Assembly (NCBI GenBank): GCA_964387075.1
Contig: CAYLVB010000003.1
Location: forward strand, 62,001-126,000
Reading direction: 5' to 3'
DNA length: 64,000 nucleotides
From: PALSA-968 sp964387075
GTDB taxonomy: Bacteria > Bacteroidota > Bacteroidia > B-17B0 > Aurantibacillaceae
In this document: piece after piece, positions 8,297 to 17,621 of the stretch
Position numbering within the stretch: position 1 is the first letter of the stretch
Layout: each line of letters begins with the position of its first letter
The notes under the pieces: generated by a model
What the model was told of the DNA's origin: nothing
The model's input: the letters and a program-made list of their open reading frames with translations, nothing else
The model's database searches: none
Made by a program: the position numbers and the translations under genes

Positions 8297-10255
8297 ATGA
8301 TCAAAGTAACACTACCCGATGGTTCTGTACGCGAATATCAAAAAGGAACCACATCCCTGCAGGTTGCACTTAGCATCAGCGAGGGATTAGCCAGAAACGT
8401 ATTAGCCGCCAAAGTAAATGGCGAAGTGTGGGACGCAACACGCCCCCTGAACAACGATTGCAGTGTAACGCTGCTTACGTGGAACGATACGGATGGCAAA
8501 CAAACCATGTGGCACTCCTCTGCACACTTAATGGCCGAGGCGCTGGAAGCCTTATACCCCGGCGTAAAACTGGGTATTGGCCCGGCCGTTGAAAATGGCT
8601 TTTATTACGATATAGATCTTGGCGACAAACAACTTTCTCCTGAAGAGCTTCCGAAAATAGAAGCGAAAATGCAGGAACTCGCCGCTAAAAAAAGCGAGTA
8701 CGTGCGCAAAGAAGTTTCTAAGGCTGATGCTATAAAATATTTTACCGAGAAGAAAGATCCTTACAAATTAGAGCTTTTAGAAAATCTGCCCGACGGAGAA
8801 ATTACATTCTATACACAGGGAGATTTTACCGATCTGTGTCGTGGTCCGCATATACCCAATACAGGTTTTATCAAGGCCATTAAAGTGATGAACATTGCCG
8901 GCGCTTACTGGCGCGGTGATGAAAAAAATAAAATGCTTACCCGCGTGTACGGCATTACTTTCCCGAAGGATAAAGAATTGAAAGAATACCTGGTGATGCT
9001 GGAGGAAGCGAAGAAACGCGATCACCGCAAACTGGGTAAAGAATTGGGCCTTTTTCATTTCTCTGAAAAAGTGGGAATGGGATTGCCACTTTGGTTGCCT
9101 AAAGGAACCGCCGTGCGCGAGCGTTTGGTGAACTTCATGCAAAAAGCGCAGGTAAAAGCGGGATATCTCCCGGTTGTTACTCCGCACATCGCGCATAAAG
9201 ACCTTTACGTTTGCTCGGGCCACTACGAAAAATACGGGGCCGACGCGTTTCAGCCCATCAAAACCCCACGCGAGGGCGAAGAGTTCTTTTTGAAACCGAT
9301 GAACTGTCCGCACCACTGCGAAATTTACAAGGCCAGCCCAAAATCTTACAAGGAACTGCCCGTGCGCTACGCCGAGTTCGGTACCGTTTACCGTTACGAG
9401 CAGGCCGGAGAGTTGCATGGTTTAACCCGCGTGCGTGGCTTTACGCAAGACGACGCGCATTTATTCTGCCGCCCCGACCAGGTGAAAGAGGAATTCTGTA
9501 AGGTAATTGATCTTGTGCTGAGCGTTTTCAGCGCCCTGGATTTTAAAGATTATACCGCGCAGATATCTTTACGCGATAAAGAAGACCGCAGTAAATACAT
9601 TGGCAGCGAGGCCAATTGGGTATTGGCGGAACAGTCTATCATTGAGGCGGCTGCAGAAAAGAACTTACGTACCGTTACCGAGTACGGAGAGGCCGCTTTC
9701 TATGGGCCGAAACTGGACTTTATGGTAAAGGATGCCCTGGGCCGCAAATGGCAGCTGGGAACCATACAAGTGGATTATAATCTGCCTGAACGTTTTGAGC
9801 TGGAATACACCGGTAGCGATAACCAAAAGCACCGCCCGGTAATGATACATCGTGCGCCATTTGGCTCTTTAGAGCGTTTTATGGCTGTATTGATAGAGCA
9901 CTGCGCGGGCAATTTCCCATTGTGGCTAACGCCCGACCAGGTAGCAGTGTTACCAATTAGTGACCGTTTTAACGATTATGCCCGGGAGGTTTTACAATTG
10001 CTGAATAATTACGATATTCGTGGTTATGTTGACGACCGCGACGAGAAGGTAGGAAGAAAGATCCGCGACACCGAGATGAAAAAAGTACCGTACATGCTTG
10101 TTGTTGGTGAGAAGGAAGTAGCTGATAAGACCGTAGCGGTGCGTAAACATGGTAAGGGAGATATTGGTGTGATGAATGCCAAAGAATTTTCTCAATTGAT
10201 AAAGGAAGAAATTGAAAATGATTTTAAGAAGCAAGCAGTAGAAGAAGTAAAATAG
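8297..10255 (+). CDS. thrS: Threonyl-tRNA synthetase
   Basis: This 652-residue class II synthetase charges tRNA-Thr. Domains in order are an N-terminal TGS domain (about 1-62), the editing/second additional domain beginning WHSSAHLMAEALEALYPGVKLGIGPAVENGFYYD (which carries the HxxxH metal/editing motif), and the catalytic core with motif 2 (RYAEFGTVYRYEQAGELHGLTRVRGFTQDDAH). The zinc-ligand cysteine sits in MNCPHHCEIY. Motif 3 lies around HRAPFGSLERF, and the C-terminal anticodon-binding domain is about residues 545-645. The length is normal. infC follows, and thrS-infC adjacency is widespread in bacteria. Confidence 0.98.
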   Translation: MIKVTLPDGSVREYQKGTTSLQVALSISEGLARNVLAAKVNGEVWDATRPLNNDCSVTLLTWNDTDGKQTMWHSSAHLMAEALEALYPGVKLGIGPAVENGFYYDIDLGDKQLSPEELPKIEAKMQELAAKKSEYVRKEVSKADAIKYFTEKKDPYKLELLENLPDGEITFYTQGDFTDLCRGPHIPNTGFIKAIKVMNIAGAYWRGDEKNKMLTRVYGITFPKDKELKEYLVMLEEAKKRDHRKLGKELGLFHFSEKVGMGLPLWLPKGTAVRERLVNFMQKAQVKAGYLPVVTPHIAHKDLYVCSGHYEKYGADAFQPIKTPREGEEFFLKPMNCPHHCEIYKASPKSYKELPVRYAEFGTVYRYEQAGELHGLTRVRGFTQDDAHLFCRPDQVKEEFCKVIDLVLSVFSALDFKDYTAQISLRDKEDRSKYIGSEANWVLAEQSIIEAAAEKNLRTVTEYGEAAFYGPKLDFMVKDALGRKWQLGTIQVDYNLPERFELEYTGSDNQKHRPVMIHRAPFGSLERFMAVLIEHCAGNFPLWLTPDQVAVLPISDRFNDYAREVLQLLNNYDIRGYVDDRDEKVGRKIRDTEMKKVPYMLVVGEKEVADKTVAVRKHGKGDIGVMNAKEFSQLIKEEIENDFKKQAVEEVK

Positions 10256-10270
10256 TTCGGCAAGATTTGC

Positions 10271-10306
10271 GTGACATCTGTCACGTCGAGCGTAGTCGAG
10301 ACGCGT
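10271..10306. repeat. Dispersed repeat between thrS and infC
   Basis: GTGACA-TC-TGTCAC (10271-10284) is a perfect short palindrome. It runs into a GTCGAGCGTAGTCGAGAC segment, an imperfect palindrome typical of dispersed repeats in many genomes. It sits in the leader just before the infC start. Confidence 0.5.
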
Positions 10307-10341
10307 GTAAAATAACAGATTATAAACTAAAACAAAGACCT

Positions 10342-10950
10342 ATCGCAACACCATTTAGACCAAAACCCGGAGGCAGCAGGCCAGGCGGGGGTTATCAAGG
10401 AAACAAACCCTTTAACAGAGGTTACAGGGGTCCCCAGAAAAAAGAAGATGCTCACAAGATCAACGAGAAGATCACAGCGCAGAAAGTGCGCGTGGTTGGA
10501 GAAGGATTTGAGCAGGGCGTATACCCTATTGCCAGGGCCTTAGAGATCGCTAAAGAACAAGGGCTTGACCTGGTGGAGATCGCTCCACAGATCGATCCGC
10601 CTGTTTGTAAGGTGATCGATTATAAGAAATTCCTTTACGAGCTGAAGAAGAAGCTGAAAGAGACCAAATCGAAAGCCGCGAAGGTGGTGGTGAAGGAGAT
10701 CCGTTTTGGACCACATACCGATGAGCACGATTATAATTTTAAGAAGAACCATGCCATGAACTTTTTGAAGGATGGCGCCAAGGTGAAGGCCTTTGTGTTC
10801 TTCCGCGGCCGCGAGATCGCTTTTAAAGAACAAGGTGAGATCTTATTGTTACGTTTTGCCAATGAACTGGAAGAATGGGGCAAGGCAGAGCAATTACCAC
10901 AGCTGGATGGTAAGCGTATGATCATGATCATTGCTCCGAAGAAGAAATAA
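10342..10950 (+). CDS. infC: Translation initiation factor IF-3, probable ATC start
   Basis: IF-3 binds the 30S subunit and checks start codons and initiator tRNA. The conserved body HKINEKITAQKVRVVGEGFEQGVYPIARALEIAKEQGLDLVEIAP, a linker helix and the C-terminal domain ending in MIMIIAPKKK are complete. No ATG precedes the conserved region. A TTG at 10267 would add 25 residues, but that stretch includes a dispersed repeat (translating as HVERSRD). Reading from the in-frame ATC at 10342 gives MATPFRPKPGG and 202 residues, a natural IF-3 N-terminus with a basic Gly/Arg/Pro-rich extension. infC of E. coli uses AUU, and rare starts allow IF-3 to repress its own translation. Confidence 0.9.
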   Translation: MATPFRPKPGGSRPGGGYQGNKPFNRGYRGPQKKEDAHKINEKITAQKVRVVGEGFEQGVYPIARALEIAKEQGLDLVEIAPQIDPPVCKVIDYKKFLYELKKKLKETKSKAAKVVVKEIRFGPHTDEHDYNFKKNHAMNFLKDGAKVKAFVFFRGREIAFKEQGEILLLRFANELEEWGKAEQLPQLDGKRMIMIIAPKKK

Positions 10951-11058
10951 AATGATCGGCGGTCGGTCGGTTGTTACAATACCAATTAAAATAAAATCAC
11001 GCAAATAGGTCAGGGATTAATCCCTGACCTATTTAATTATATATTTACCGATCATTTT
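10949..11058. repeat. Nested palindromes between infC and the transposase gene
   Basis: An outer 11-bp inverted repeat, AAAATGATCGG (10949-10959) and CCGATCATTTT (11048-11058), spans the whole intergenic gap and abuts the transposase ATG. Inside it, 11003-11034 is a perfect 32-bp palindrome with two 16-bp arms centred on GGGATT/AATCCC. IS200/REP-type transposases recognise subterminal hairpins, so this is a plausible left-end structure. It could also serve as the infC terminator, although no T-run follows. Confidence 0.7.
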
Positions 11059-11493
11059 ATGCCTAATTCGTACAATAAAATATGGTTACATGTTGTGTTT
11101 TCAACGAAACATCGCGCCAACCTGATCCATCCAAAAATTGAAAAACAGGTGCATATGCACATGCGCGAACAATTGATCGAACATGGCTGTCCAGTGGCAA
11201 TGATCAATGGAATGCCTGATCATGTGCATTTATTGTTTTTACAAAATCCCAAAATGGCGGTTACGGATATCGTTAAACAGGTGAAGGGAAATACCTCATT
11301 TTGGATCAACGAACAAAAATTGATCGCAAAAAAATTTGGATGGCAGAATGGTTATGGGGCGTTTTCCGTGAGTGAATCAGAGTTATCTAAGGTTGTAAAT
11401 TACATACGCAATCAAAAAAGTCATCATTCTTCTATGACCTTTGATAAAGAATACGAAGATATTGTGGAATTACATAAGGCTGTGGCTGAATAA
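11059..11493 (+). mobile_element. IS200/REP-type Y1 (HUH) transposase
   Basis: This 144-residue single-strand transposase carries the HUH metal-binding pair in GMPDHVHLLF (about residues 52-61) and the nucleophilic tyrosine in VVNYIRNQKSHH (Tyr about 114), in the usual order for TnpA of the IS200/IS605 group and REP-associated transposases. The length is normal and the frame intact. No tnpB is present. The palindromes just upstream and the cluster at 6458-6640 are possible substrates. It sits directly after infC, where rpmI-rplT are often found, and ends 5 bp from the convergent ABC-exporter gene. Confidence 0.9.
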
Positions 11494-11498
11494 TAGAA

Positions 11499-13349
11499 CT
11501 ATTTCAACGCCTGCATCTCGTAAAGCCTGTAATAAGCTCCTTGTTTAGAGAGTAATTCCTGGTGCGTGCCGCGCTCAATGATCTTGCCTTTTTCAAGGAC
11601 CACAATTTCATCAGCGTTCACAATCGTGCTTAAACGATGTGCTATGACAACCGTGGTGCGGTCTTTCATTAGTTTCTGTAAAGCGTCCTGCACCAAACGT
11701 TCGTTCTCGCTGTCGAGCGCGGAAGTGGCTTCATCGAGGATCAATACAGGAGGATTCTTTAGCACCGCGCGCGCGATACTGAGTCGCTGTCTTTGGCCGC
11801 CGCTAAGCTTGGCGCCGCGATCTCCAATATTAGTTTGGTAGGCTTCGGGCATGGCTACTATGAAGTCGTGCGCGTTGGCAATTTTGGCGGCTTCCATCAC
11901 CTGTTGTTCCGAAATTCCTTCCAGGCCAAATGCGATGTTATTGAATACTGTATCATTGAAAAGAACCGGTTCCTGGCTCACCATACCCAGCATGTTTCGC
12001 AGGCTTTTTAATGAAGTGTGCCTGATGTTCAGGTTGTCGAACAAGATCTCACCGGCATCGGCATCATAAAAACGCGCGATCAAATCGCAGAGCGTAGTTT
12101 TCCCGGAGCCGGATTGTCCGACAAGAGCAATGGTCTTACCTTTAGGAATGACCAGGTTGATGTCTTTGAGCACATATCCCGCATCGCCTTTTGTATAAGC
12201 GAAGGAAACATTTTTGAACTCAATATGGTTGAGCAGCGTTTTTATTTCAGTTGGGTTTGCAGGTTCTATGATGTCATTCTCGGCATGCAGTATCTTCTCT
12301 ATCCGTTCCTCGGAAGCGATCCCTTTTTGAATGCTGTTGTAGGCCTGCGTGATCTGTTTGATAGGCGGAACGATCTGCGAAGCCATAGCAAAATATCCAA
12401 TAAAAGCCGCCGCTGTAAGCACGCCATCATTCGCTATCACCATTTTTCCGCCAATGAAGAGGATCAACATCAAAATACCAACCACCACGGTCTCACTAAC
12501 AGGCGAGGTAAGATCTGTTTTTCTGTAAACACTCACCGATTGCTTGAAAAAAGATTGGTTCACCTCTTCGAACTTTCGTTGCACATATCTTTCGCCGGTA
12601 AAAGCCTTGATGATCTTGAGGCCGCCCAATGTCTCTTCCATGATATTGAAAAGCCTTCCCAGCATTTCCTTGCTGCGCGAAGAAGATCTTTTCAGGCTTC
12701 GACCGATGAGTGCCACGATCAAGCCCGCAACGGGCAATAACATAAAAACATACAACGTAAGATACCCGCTGATAGAGATCATCACCAAAAGCGATATGAT
12801 AATGGTTAGCGGCTCACGAAAGATCAGCTCCAGCGTTTGCATAATGCTCCATTCTATCTCCTGCACATCGCTGGTCATGCGGCTGATGATGTCTCCTTTG
12901 CGCTCGTTACTGTAATACGACAAGGGAAGGTCAAGCGTTTTTTTCAAAAGACGGTTACGCAGGTCGCGCACAACGCCGTTGCGGATCGGGGCTAGAAAAT
13001 ACATGGCAAAATAGCGGAACAGGTTCTTGAAAAAGGTAAGCACGAAAACAAGAAGGCAAATAAACAACAGGGCCTGCACCTTGCCCGAGTTCACAATGAG
13101 CTCGGCCATATTATAATTAAAAGTGGCCTTTACATAGTCTACCGCATGGCCTATCGAAAATTCAGGTCTTTTTTGCGTGAGCATGGCTACATAATCCGCC
13201 GTGCTGCTTTTAAATAAAAGGTCCATGAAAGGAATGACCAGCGTAAGCGAAACCACCGAGAAAACGGAGAAGAGCACATTAAAGAATATATTCATAATGG
13301 CGTAGTTCCAATATCCTTTAATATATCTTAATACCCTGAACAGCTCCAT
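11499..13349 (-). CDS. ABC exporter, fused permease and ATPase (MsbA-like)
   Basis: The 616-residue half-transporter has a six-helix transmembrane domain (about 1-330) and an ATPase domain (about 365-616) with Walker A GQSGSGKTT, signature LSGGQRQRLSIARA, Walker B VLILDEATSALD and switch histidine IAHRLST. MsbA/lipid-linked oligosaccharide flippases have this layout. As the last gene of the gmd-fcl-Wzi-WecA-Wzi operon, starting immediately after the preceding stop, it may export a lipid-linked glycan. MsbA-type lipid A flipping is the alternative. Confidence 0.9.
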   Translation of the reverse strand: MELFRVLRYIKGYWNYAIMNIFFNVLFSVFSVVSLTLVIPFMDLLFKSSTADYVAMLTQKRPEFSIGHAVDYVKATFNYNMAELIVNSGKVQALLFICLLVFVLTFFKNLFRYFAMYFLAPIRNGVVRDLRNRLLKKTLDLPLSYYSNERKGDIISRMTSDVQEIEWSIMQTLELIFREPLTIIISLLVMISISGYLTLYVFMLLPVAGLIVALIGRSLKRSSSRSKEMLGRLFNIMEETLGGLKIIKAFTGERYVQRKFEEVNQSFFKQSVSVYRKTDLTSPVSETVVVGILMLILFIGGKMVIANDGVLTAAAFIGYFAMASQIVPPIKQITQAYNSIQKGIASEERIEKILHAENDIIEPANPTEIKTLLNHIEFKNVSFAYTKGDAGYVLKDINLVIPKGKTIALVGQSGSGKTTLCDLIARFYDADAGEILFDNLNIRHTSLKSLRNMLGMVSQEPVLFNDTVFNNIAFGLEGISEQQVMEAAKIANAHDFIVAMPEAYQTNIGDRGAKLSGGQRQRLSIARAVLKNPPVLILDEATSALDSENERLVQDALQKLMKDRTTVVIAHRLSTIVNADEIVVLEKGKIIERGTHQELLSKQGAYYRLYEMQALK

Positions 13350-14939
13350 TTAAAAATCGCGGTAAAAATTATACATTGATGTTTTGATGCCCAAATATAC
13401 ATATGGCGTCTCGTTCAGGTAACCAAAATCGCTTTTCATATAACGCTGTATGATGCCAGTCTCTAAACGCATATTCAGGCCTGGTATTATAAAATACGTG
13501 AACTTTAATTCGCCCTGCATGAACTGCATCTTATTGCCCTGGAACACCTCGTGCTCATATTCTTTTCCGCGCAGGGTGTAACTCAGGAAGATATTCTGCC
13601 CCACGCTCTGCGTAGACCCCACGGTATCCTTCCCGATGGTGGCCACCATGCCTTTCAGATCGATCTGCCAGCGTTTGTACTTGTAACTGAGGGCGCCAAG
13701 TCCCTCCGCGAAATTAGCCCCGAAAGGATGCGCCAGGGGCTGGTTGTAATGGCTGTAATTCTGTTGCTGGCTGCCGTGCGAATAAGTGAAGGGCCTTACC
13801 CAGTTATACTCCAACTGCAGGGAAAGGTTTTTTATAGTAAAAACATCGAGCCATTTGAACCCTATCTGCGCGCCGTATTTATTGGCCCACCAGCCGTTCA
13901 ACTTACGTATCTGCGCTAAATTGAATTCATCCAATATCAATTGCCCGTAAAATTTGTACTGCCGCCAGAACTTCCCGGAAATATTGAGCCCCATCAAAGC
14001 ATTGTCGGCCGAGCCCAGGGAATATTCCACGGGGCGGTAAAAAATAACCGGGTTCAGGTAGTTTGGATCAAAACCACGGTAACGGTTTGTATCGGTGCCC
14101 TGCCAGATCTCGCTCTCAAAAAAACTAACGTTCAGTTCCGGCAATATGTTATAACTCAGATAATGGCAGGTACTGAATTTAGAACGCGCGTCCTTCATCA
14201 TACCGTTGGTCTGGTAAATATCCTTTAGCGCGGAATACCATACGCTGTATTGCAGTTTCCAGATATTAACGGTGCTTTTGAAATACGGGTAGTTATTGGA
14301 AATATCCGACAGCAGCAAAGAGCGGAACCCATCGCCAATAAACATCTTGTCCTTGCCCAACTGAAAATTCAGGATCTTGATGGGCGAATAAGATATGTGC
14401 CCGGTTAAATTTGTGAAATTGTATTTTCCGTTGCTTCCGTATGCTGAGCCAAGACCGGGGATGATCTTATACTCTGAAACGATGGTGTCGGTAAAATTTG
14501 GATAAGAGACCTGGCCTCCAATAAAAGTAAGGTCGGCCGAGAAATCATCATTGATATCGAGGCGCGTATACATGCCGCCGGAAGTTTCGCTCACAAACTT
14601 ATTGGTAAGCATATCCAGGCCCGCCTGCGCATCCACCTGGGGCAGGAACTGGGCGGCAAAACGATTGCGGTATTGGGGCTTGGAGCGTATATCGTTGAAC
14701 AAAAAATGATTCTTGATCTTATACCCATAGGTATGGAAAGCGGTGTCGTCGGCTTCCTTCATACCAAACAGCAAATAAGGTCGCATGGAGGAATGGAAAC
14801 GCTCGTTGGGATATTTTATATAAAAAGCGTCAACTACCCCATTCCAGTCGTTATTGAGATAGCCCACCTGTGCTTCGCTTTGTGCTAAAGAAGAAGCGCA
14901 GAAAAGAGAAAAAATAAATATGTAGATCCTACTGTTCAG
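13350..14939 (-). CDS. Wzi-like capsule/surface outer-membrane barrel (copy 2)
   Basis: From the GTG at 14867 the frame encodes 505 residues, but in-frame codons upstream spell a clear signal peptide (IYIFIFSLFCASSLAQ). No ATG, GTG or TTG precedes it, so a CTG at 14939 overlapping the end of the WecA-like gene is the best start, giving 529 residues. The body is beta-rich and shares GDGFRSLLLSDISNNYPY (residues about 180-200) with the paralogue at 16057. It ends in YLGIKTSMYNFYRDF with an aromatic C-terminus typical of barrels. Wzi-family proteins anchor capsule at the surface; RemB-type gliding proteins look similar. Confidence 0.7.
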   Translation of the reverse strand: MNSRIYIFIFSLFCASSLAQSEAQVGYLNNDWNGVVDAFYIKYPNERFHSSMRPYLLFGMKEADDTAFHTYGYKIKNHFLFNDIRSKPQYRNRFAAQFLPQVDAQAGLDMLTNKFVSETSGGMYTRLDINDDFSADLTFIGGQVSYPNFTDTIVSEYKIIPGLGSAYGSNGKYNFTNLTGHISYSPIKILNFQLGKDKMFIGDGFRSLLLSDISNNYPYFKSTVNIWKLQYSVWYSALKDIYQTNGMMKDARSKFSTCHYLSYNILPELNVSFFESEIWQGTDTNRYRGFDPNYLNPVIFYRPVEYSLGSADNALMGLNISGKFWRQYKFYGQLILDEFNLAQIRKLNGWWANKYGAQIGFKWLDVFTIKNLSLQLEYNWVRPFTYSHGSQQQNYSHYNQPLAHPFGANFAEGLGALSYKYKRWQIDLKGMVATIGKDTVGSTQSVGQNIFLSYTLRGKEYEHEVFQGNKMQFMQGELKFTYFIIPGLNMRLETGIIQRYMKSDFGYLNETPYVYLGIKTSMYNFYRDF

Positions 14940-16050
14940 GGGTTGGGCGGCTTTTATGTTTGGCTCTGTAAGCTATCTGTAAAACTCCCGTGCAGAGCAG
15001 CGCGAATGCGATGACGATGACCAGCGCGAGGCTCGGGTTAAGGTTGTAGCAGGCAATGGCCATACCCACTACCAATAAATTAAAAAAGTAAATGATAATA
15101 ACTGTCTTGCGATGGTTCATGCCGCAATCGATCAGGCGGTGATGCAGGTGGTTCCTGTCGGCAGAAAAAGGAGAAACTCCCGTAGAGGCGCGTACCGTGA
15201 ACACGCGCAAAGTATCTGCCAGGGGATAAACAAGTGTTGCTATGACGAAAACGGGTTTAGACAGATACAGTTGTATGTCCTGCAGTTTATCGATAGGGTA
15301 TTCGATCAGCTTGATGGAAAGTACGCAGGCGATCAACCCGATGGTGAGCGAACCGGAGTCGCCCATGAATATCTTAGCCGGACTAAAATTGAAGACCAGG
15401 AATCCAAGAAGTGAACCACCCAGTGCGAAGGCCATGGAGGCAAGTATAATGTCGCCTGCGAAAATGAACCAGGTGCCGTACACCATGGCAACAATAAAGC
15501 CAACGCCGGCAGCTAATCCGTCCACCCCGTCGATGAGGTTGAAGGCATTGATCACTACAATGAAGGTAAAGAGTGAAAGGAACACGCTTGCCCAATACGG
15601 GATCTCGTTCACTTCAAATATACCGTGCAGACCGGTGATGCGGATGTTTCCTACTAACACAAGAATAAGCGCCGCGAGCACCTGCGATATTAATTTCTTT
15701 ATAGGTGCGGTTCCGATAATGTCATCCTTGATGCCCACGAAGAATAGCATTAAGAGCGTGGCCACGATCAGTTTGAACTCGCGTATGTATTGGTAGATGT
15801 TGGAACTGGAGAACTCGGCCATGTTGTGGTACTTCGAAAAATCGAGCTCGAACCATAGGCTGTAAGAAAAAAGTGTTGCCGCAAAAATGATGATGCCCCC
15901 AATGGTAGGCACCACCCGTGTATGGATCTTTCTTTCGCCCGGCTCATCAAACAACCTCTTCAGGATGGCCACTTTAATGAGTGGCGGCGTTGAGTACAGC
16001 ACCACGAGGAACGCCGTAACAAATACCAAACCTAATACCAATGCATTCAT
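14929..16050 (-). CDS. WecA/TagO/MraY-family glycosyl-1-phosphate transferase
   Basis: This polytopic protein of 373 residues and about ten to eleven helices belongs to the family that moves a sugar-1-phosphate (often GlcNAc-1-P) to undecaprenyl phosphate, the first step of surface-glycan synthesis. Signatures are RKIHTRVVPTIGGIIIF, the catalytic VINAFNLIDGVDGLAAG loop, KIFMGDSGSLTIG and the DRNHLHHRLID cytoplasmic loop. The loop's HxHHRL form favours WecA/TagO over MraY. It lies between two Wzi-like genes with gaps of a few bases, and gmd/fcl upstream suggest a fucose-containing polymer. Confidence 0.9.
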   Translation of the reverse strand: MNALVLGLVFVTAFLVVLYSTPPLIKVAILKRLFDEPGERKIHTRVVPTIGGIIIFAATLFSYSLWFELDFSKYHNMAEFSSSNIYQYIREFKLIVATLLMLFFVGIKDDIIGTAPIKKLISQVLAALILVLVGNIRITGLHGIFEVNEIPYWASVFLSLFTFIVVINAFNLIDGVDGLAAGVGFIVAMVYGTWFIFAGDIILASMAFALGGSLLGFLVFNFSPAKIFMGDSGSLTIGLIACVLSIKLIEYPIDKLQDIQLYLSKPVFVIATLVYPLADTLRVFTVRASTGVSPFSADRNHLHHRLIDCGMNHRKTVIIIYFFNLLVVGMAIACYNLNPSLALVIVIAFALLCTGVLQIAYRAKHKSRPTPEQ

Positions 16051-16056
16051 AGTATT

Positions 16057-17619
16057 TTAAAAATCGTAATAGTAGTTAAACAATGAGGTCTTTAAACACA
16101 CATAAAATAATTGCATCTGCACTGCTTTTGAGCCGGGAACTCCATCGAGAAGACTGCGCACCGTGGCTCCTACCGACAGGTTGGAGTTATACCGCGGGTT
16201 CAACAGGTAACCGATCTTGCCATCAAAATAACTGATCTCTTTATCGAGCGAGGGGTCCCGGAAATAGTTATGCTTTACCTGCACGAAAAGACGTTTGTAC
16301 GAGTAGCCGAGCATGCTTACCAGCTCATTTGGCAACCAGGCCGGCGTGGTCAATGTTTGGTTGTAGTGCGAATAGTTTTGCTGGAAATATTTAGGATTGT
16401 AATAAAGTTGGCCCTGCATTGTATTGTACTCTACCTGCAGGAAAAGGTCCTTTATCCCGAACGCGTTGTAATATTTAATACCGTGCTGCATGCCCCAGTT
16501 TGTCTTTTTTACCGCCACACCTGTTCCGTAATCATTGTAACTGCCATCGTAAACCAATTGGTTATAGTAGGCCACCTGCCTGAACGGCCGAACCTCGAAT
16601 CCAAAGCCAACCAAGGCGTGATCTTTGTTATTGAACCCGGTTTTGGCAATGTTGGAAAAGATGAGCGGGTTGATATAGAGCGGATCGATATGCATCACGT
16701 TGCCCGAATCTGTTCCCTGCCATATCGTTCCGTGAAAAAAATAAAGATCGAGGTATTTGCCCGTGTGCCAGCTAAGATGCTGGAAAGTGGCGGCCTTTTT
16801 TTGATAGATGCGTTCTGTATTGGGAGGCGTTTTTGTCCCTCCATCACTCAGGTTCATCAATAAGGCGTACGTTTGCGAATACTGCAGTTTGTTTTCGAAG
16901 AATTTTCCGATCACCTGCAGGTAGGGGTAATTGAAAGAATTATCGCTGAGCAAAAGCGAGCGGTAGCCGTTACCCACTTTTTGTTTCCCATGGCCCATGC
17001 GAATGGTAAAACATTTGTTCACTTCATAATTCAATAGGCCATAGGACGAAGCGAAGTCGAAACCCGCCATTTTAAACCTTTTCCATCTTCCCTGCCCCGG
17101 GATAACGCCGGTGCTGTTGGCGTATGTGTACAAATAAGCCGGAGCCACAAGTTGATTCTCTATGAAGGCCGACTCGAAGGTGAGTTTTTTACCAAGCCAT
17201 CCGCGTACCCAAAACCCGCGCGTGTTGTTACGGGTGGCTTCGGCCGTTGTATCTACCACATCCTTTCCGTAGTAGAAATTGGCAATGGGATCTATGTCGA
17301 GATTGAAGGTGCGGGGATAACCGGATGAGCGATCGATGTGCCTTAGCTCGATCAAATGCTCATACAGGAGCTTGTCAAAAAACCGATCATCTCCCGGTTT
17401 CATGTTCTTGAAAGTATCCTGGCCGATCTCTTTGTAAACATAGGGTTGCAGCGAGGTATGTATGAATGTTGTGGTATCCAGGGCGAGCTTGCATTGCCGC
17501 TTTACCTCGAATAAATAATCGCCCGGGAACAGGAGCGATTGCGCGTAAGAGGATGCGCACAGGCATATCATGCAGATGACCGGGAATATTGCTTTTCTGT
17601 TGCGGGCGATCACGTTCAT
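16057..17619 (-). CDS. Wzi-like capsule/surface outer-membrane barrel (copy 1)
   Basis: This 520-residue exported protein has a signal peptide (AIFPVICMICLCASSYAQ, about 10-27) and a long beta-rich body. The motif GNGYRSLLLSDNSFNYPY (about 215-232) and the C-terminus CLKTSLFNYYYDF match the paralogue at 13350. The order of matching motifs along both proteins indicates an old duplication. A role in assembling or anchoring the polymer made by this operon is inferred. It starts 2 bp after fcl and ends 6 bp before the WecA-like gene. Confidence 0.75.
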   Translation of the reverse strand: MNVIARNRKAIFPVICMICLCASSYAQSLLFPGDYLFEVKRQCKLALDTTTFIHTSLQPYVYKEIGQDTFKNMKPGDDRFFDKLLYEHLIELRHIDRSSGYPRTFNLDIDPIANFYYGKDVVDTTAEATRNNTRGFWVRGWLGKKLTFESAFIENQLVAPAYLYTYANSTGVIPGQGRWKRFKMAGFDFASSYGLLNYEVNKCFTIRMGHGKQKVGNGYRSLLLSDNSFNYPYLQVIGKFFENKLQYSQTYALLMNLSDGGTKTPPNTERIYQKKAATFQHLSWHTGKYLDLYFFHGTIWQGTDSGNVMHIDPLYINPLIFSNIAKTGFNNKDHALVGFGFEVRPFRQVAYYNQLVYDGSYNDYGTGVAVKKTNWGMQHGIKYYNAFGIKDLFLQVEYNTMQGQLYYNPKYFQQNYSHYNQTLTTPAWLPNELVSMLGYSYKRLFVQVKHNYFRDPSLDKEISYFDGKIGYLLNPRYNSNLSVGATVRSLLDGVPGSKAVQMQLFYVCLKTSLFNYYYDF

Positions 17620-17621
17620 TG

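Noticed and set aside
8777..9418. 213-residue antisense frame inside thrS
   Set aside because: It is a shadow of a well-conserved synthetase gene.
10267..10341. TTG start and 25-residue extension of IF-3
   Set aside because: The extension reads a dispersed palindromic repeat, and the natural IF-3 N-terminus begins at the in-frame ATC.
12018..12740. 240-residue antisense frame inside the ABC exporter gene
   Set aside because: The sense strand has complete Walker and signature motifs; the antisense product has no recognisable features.
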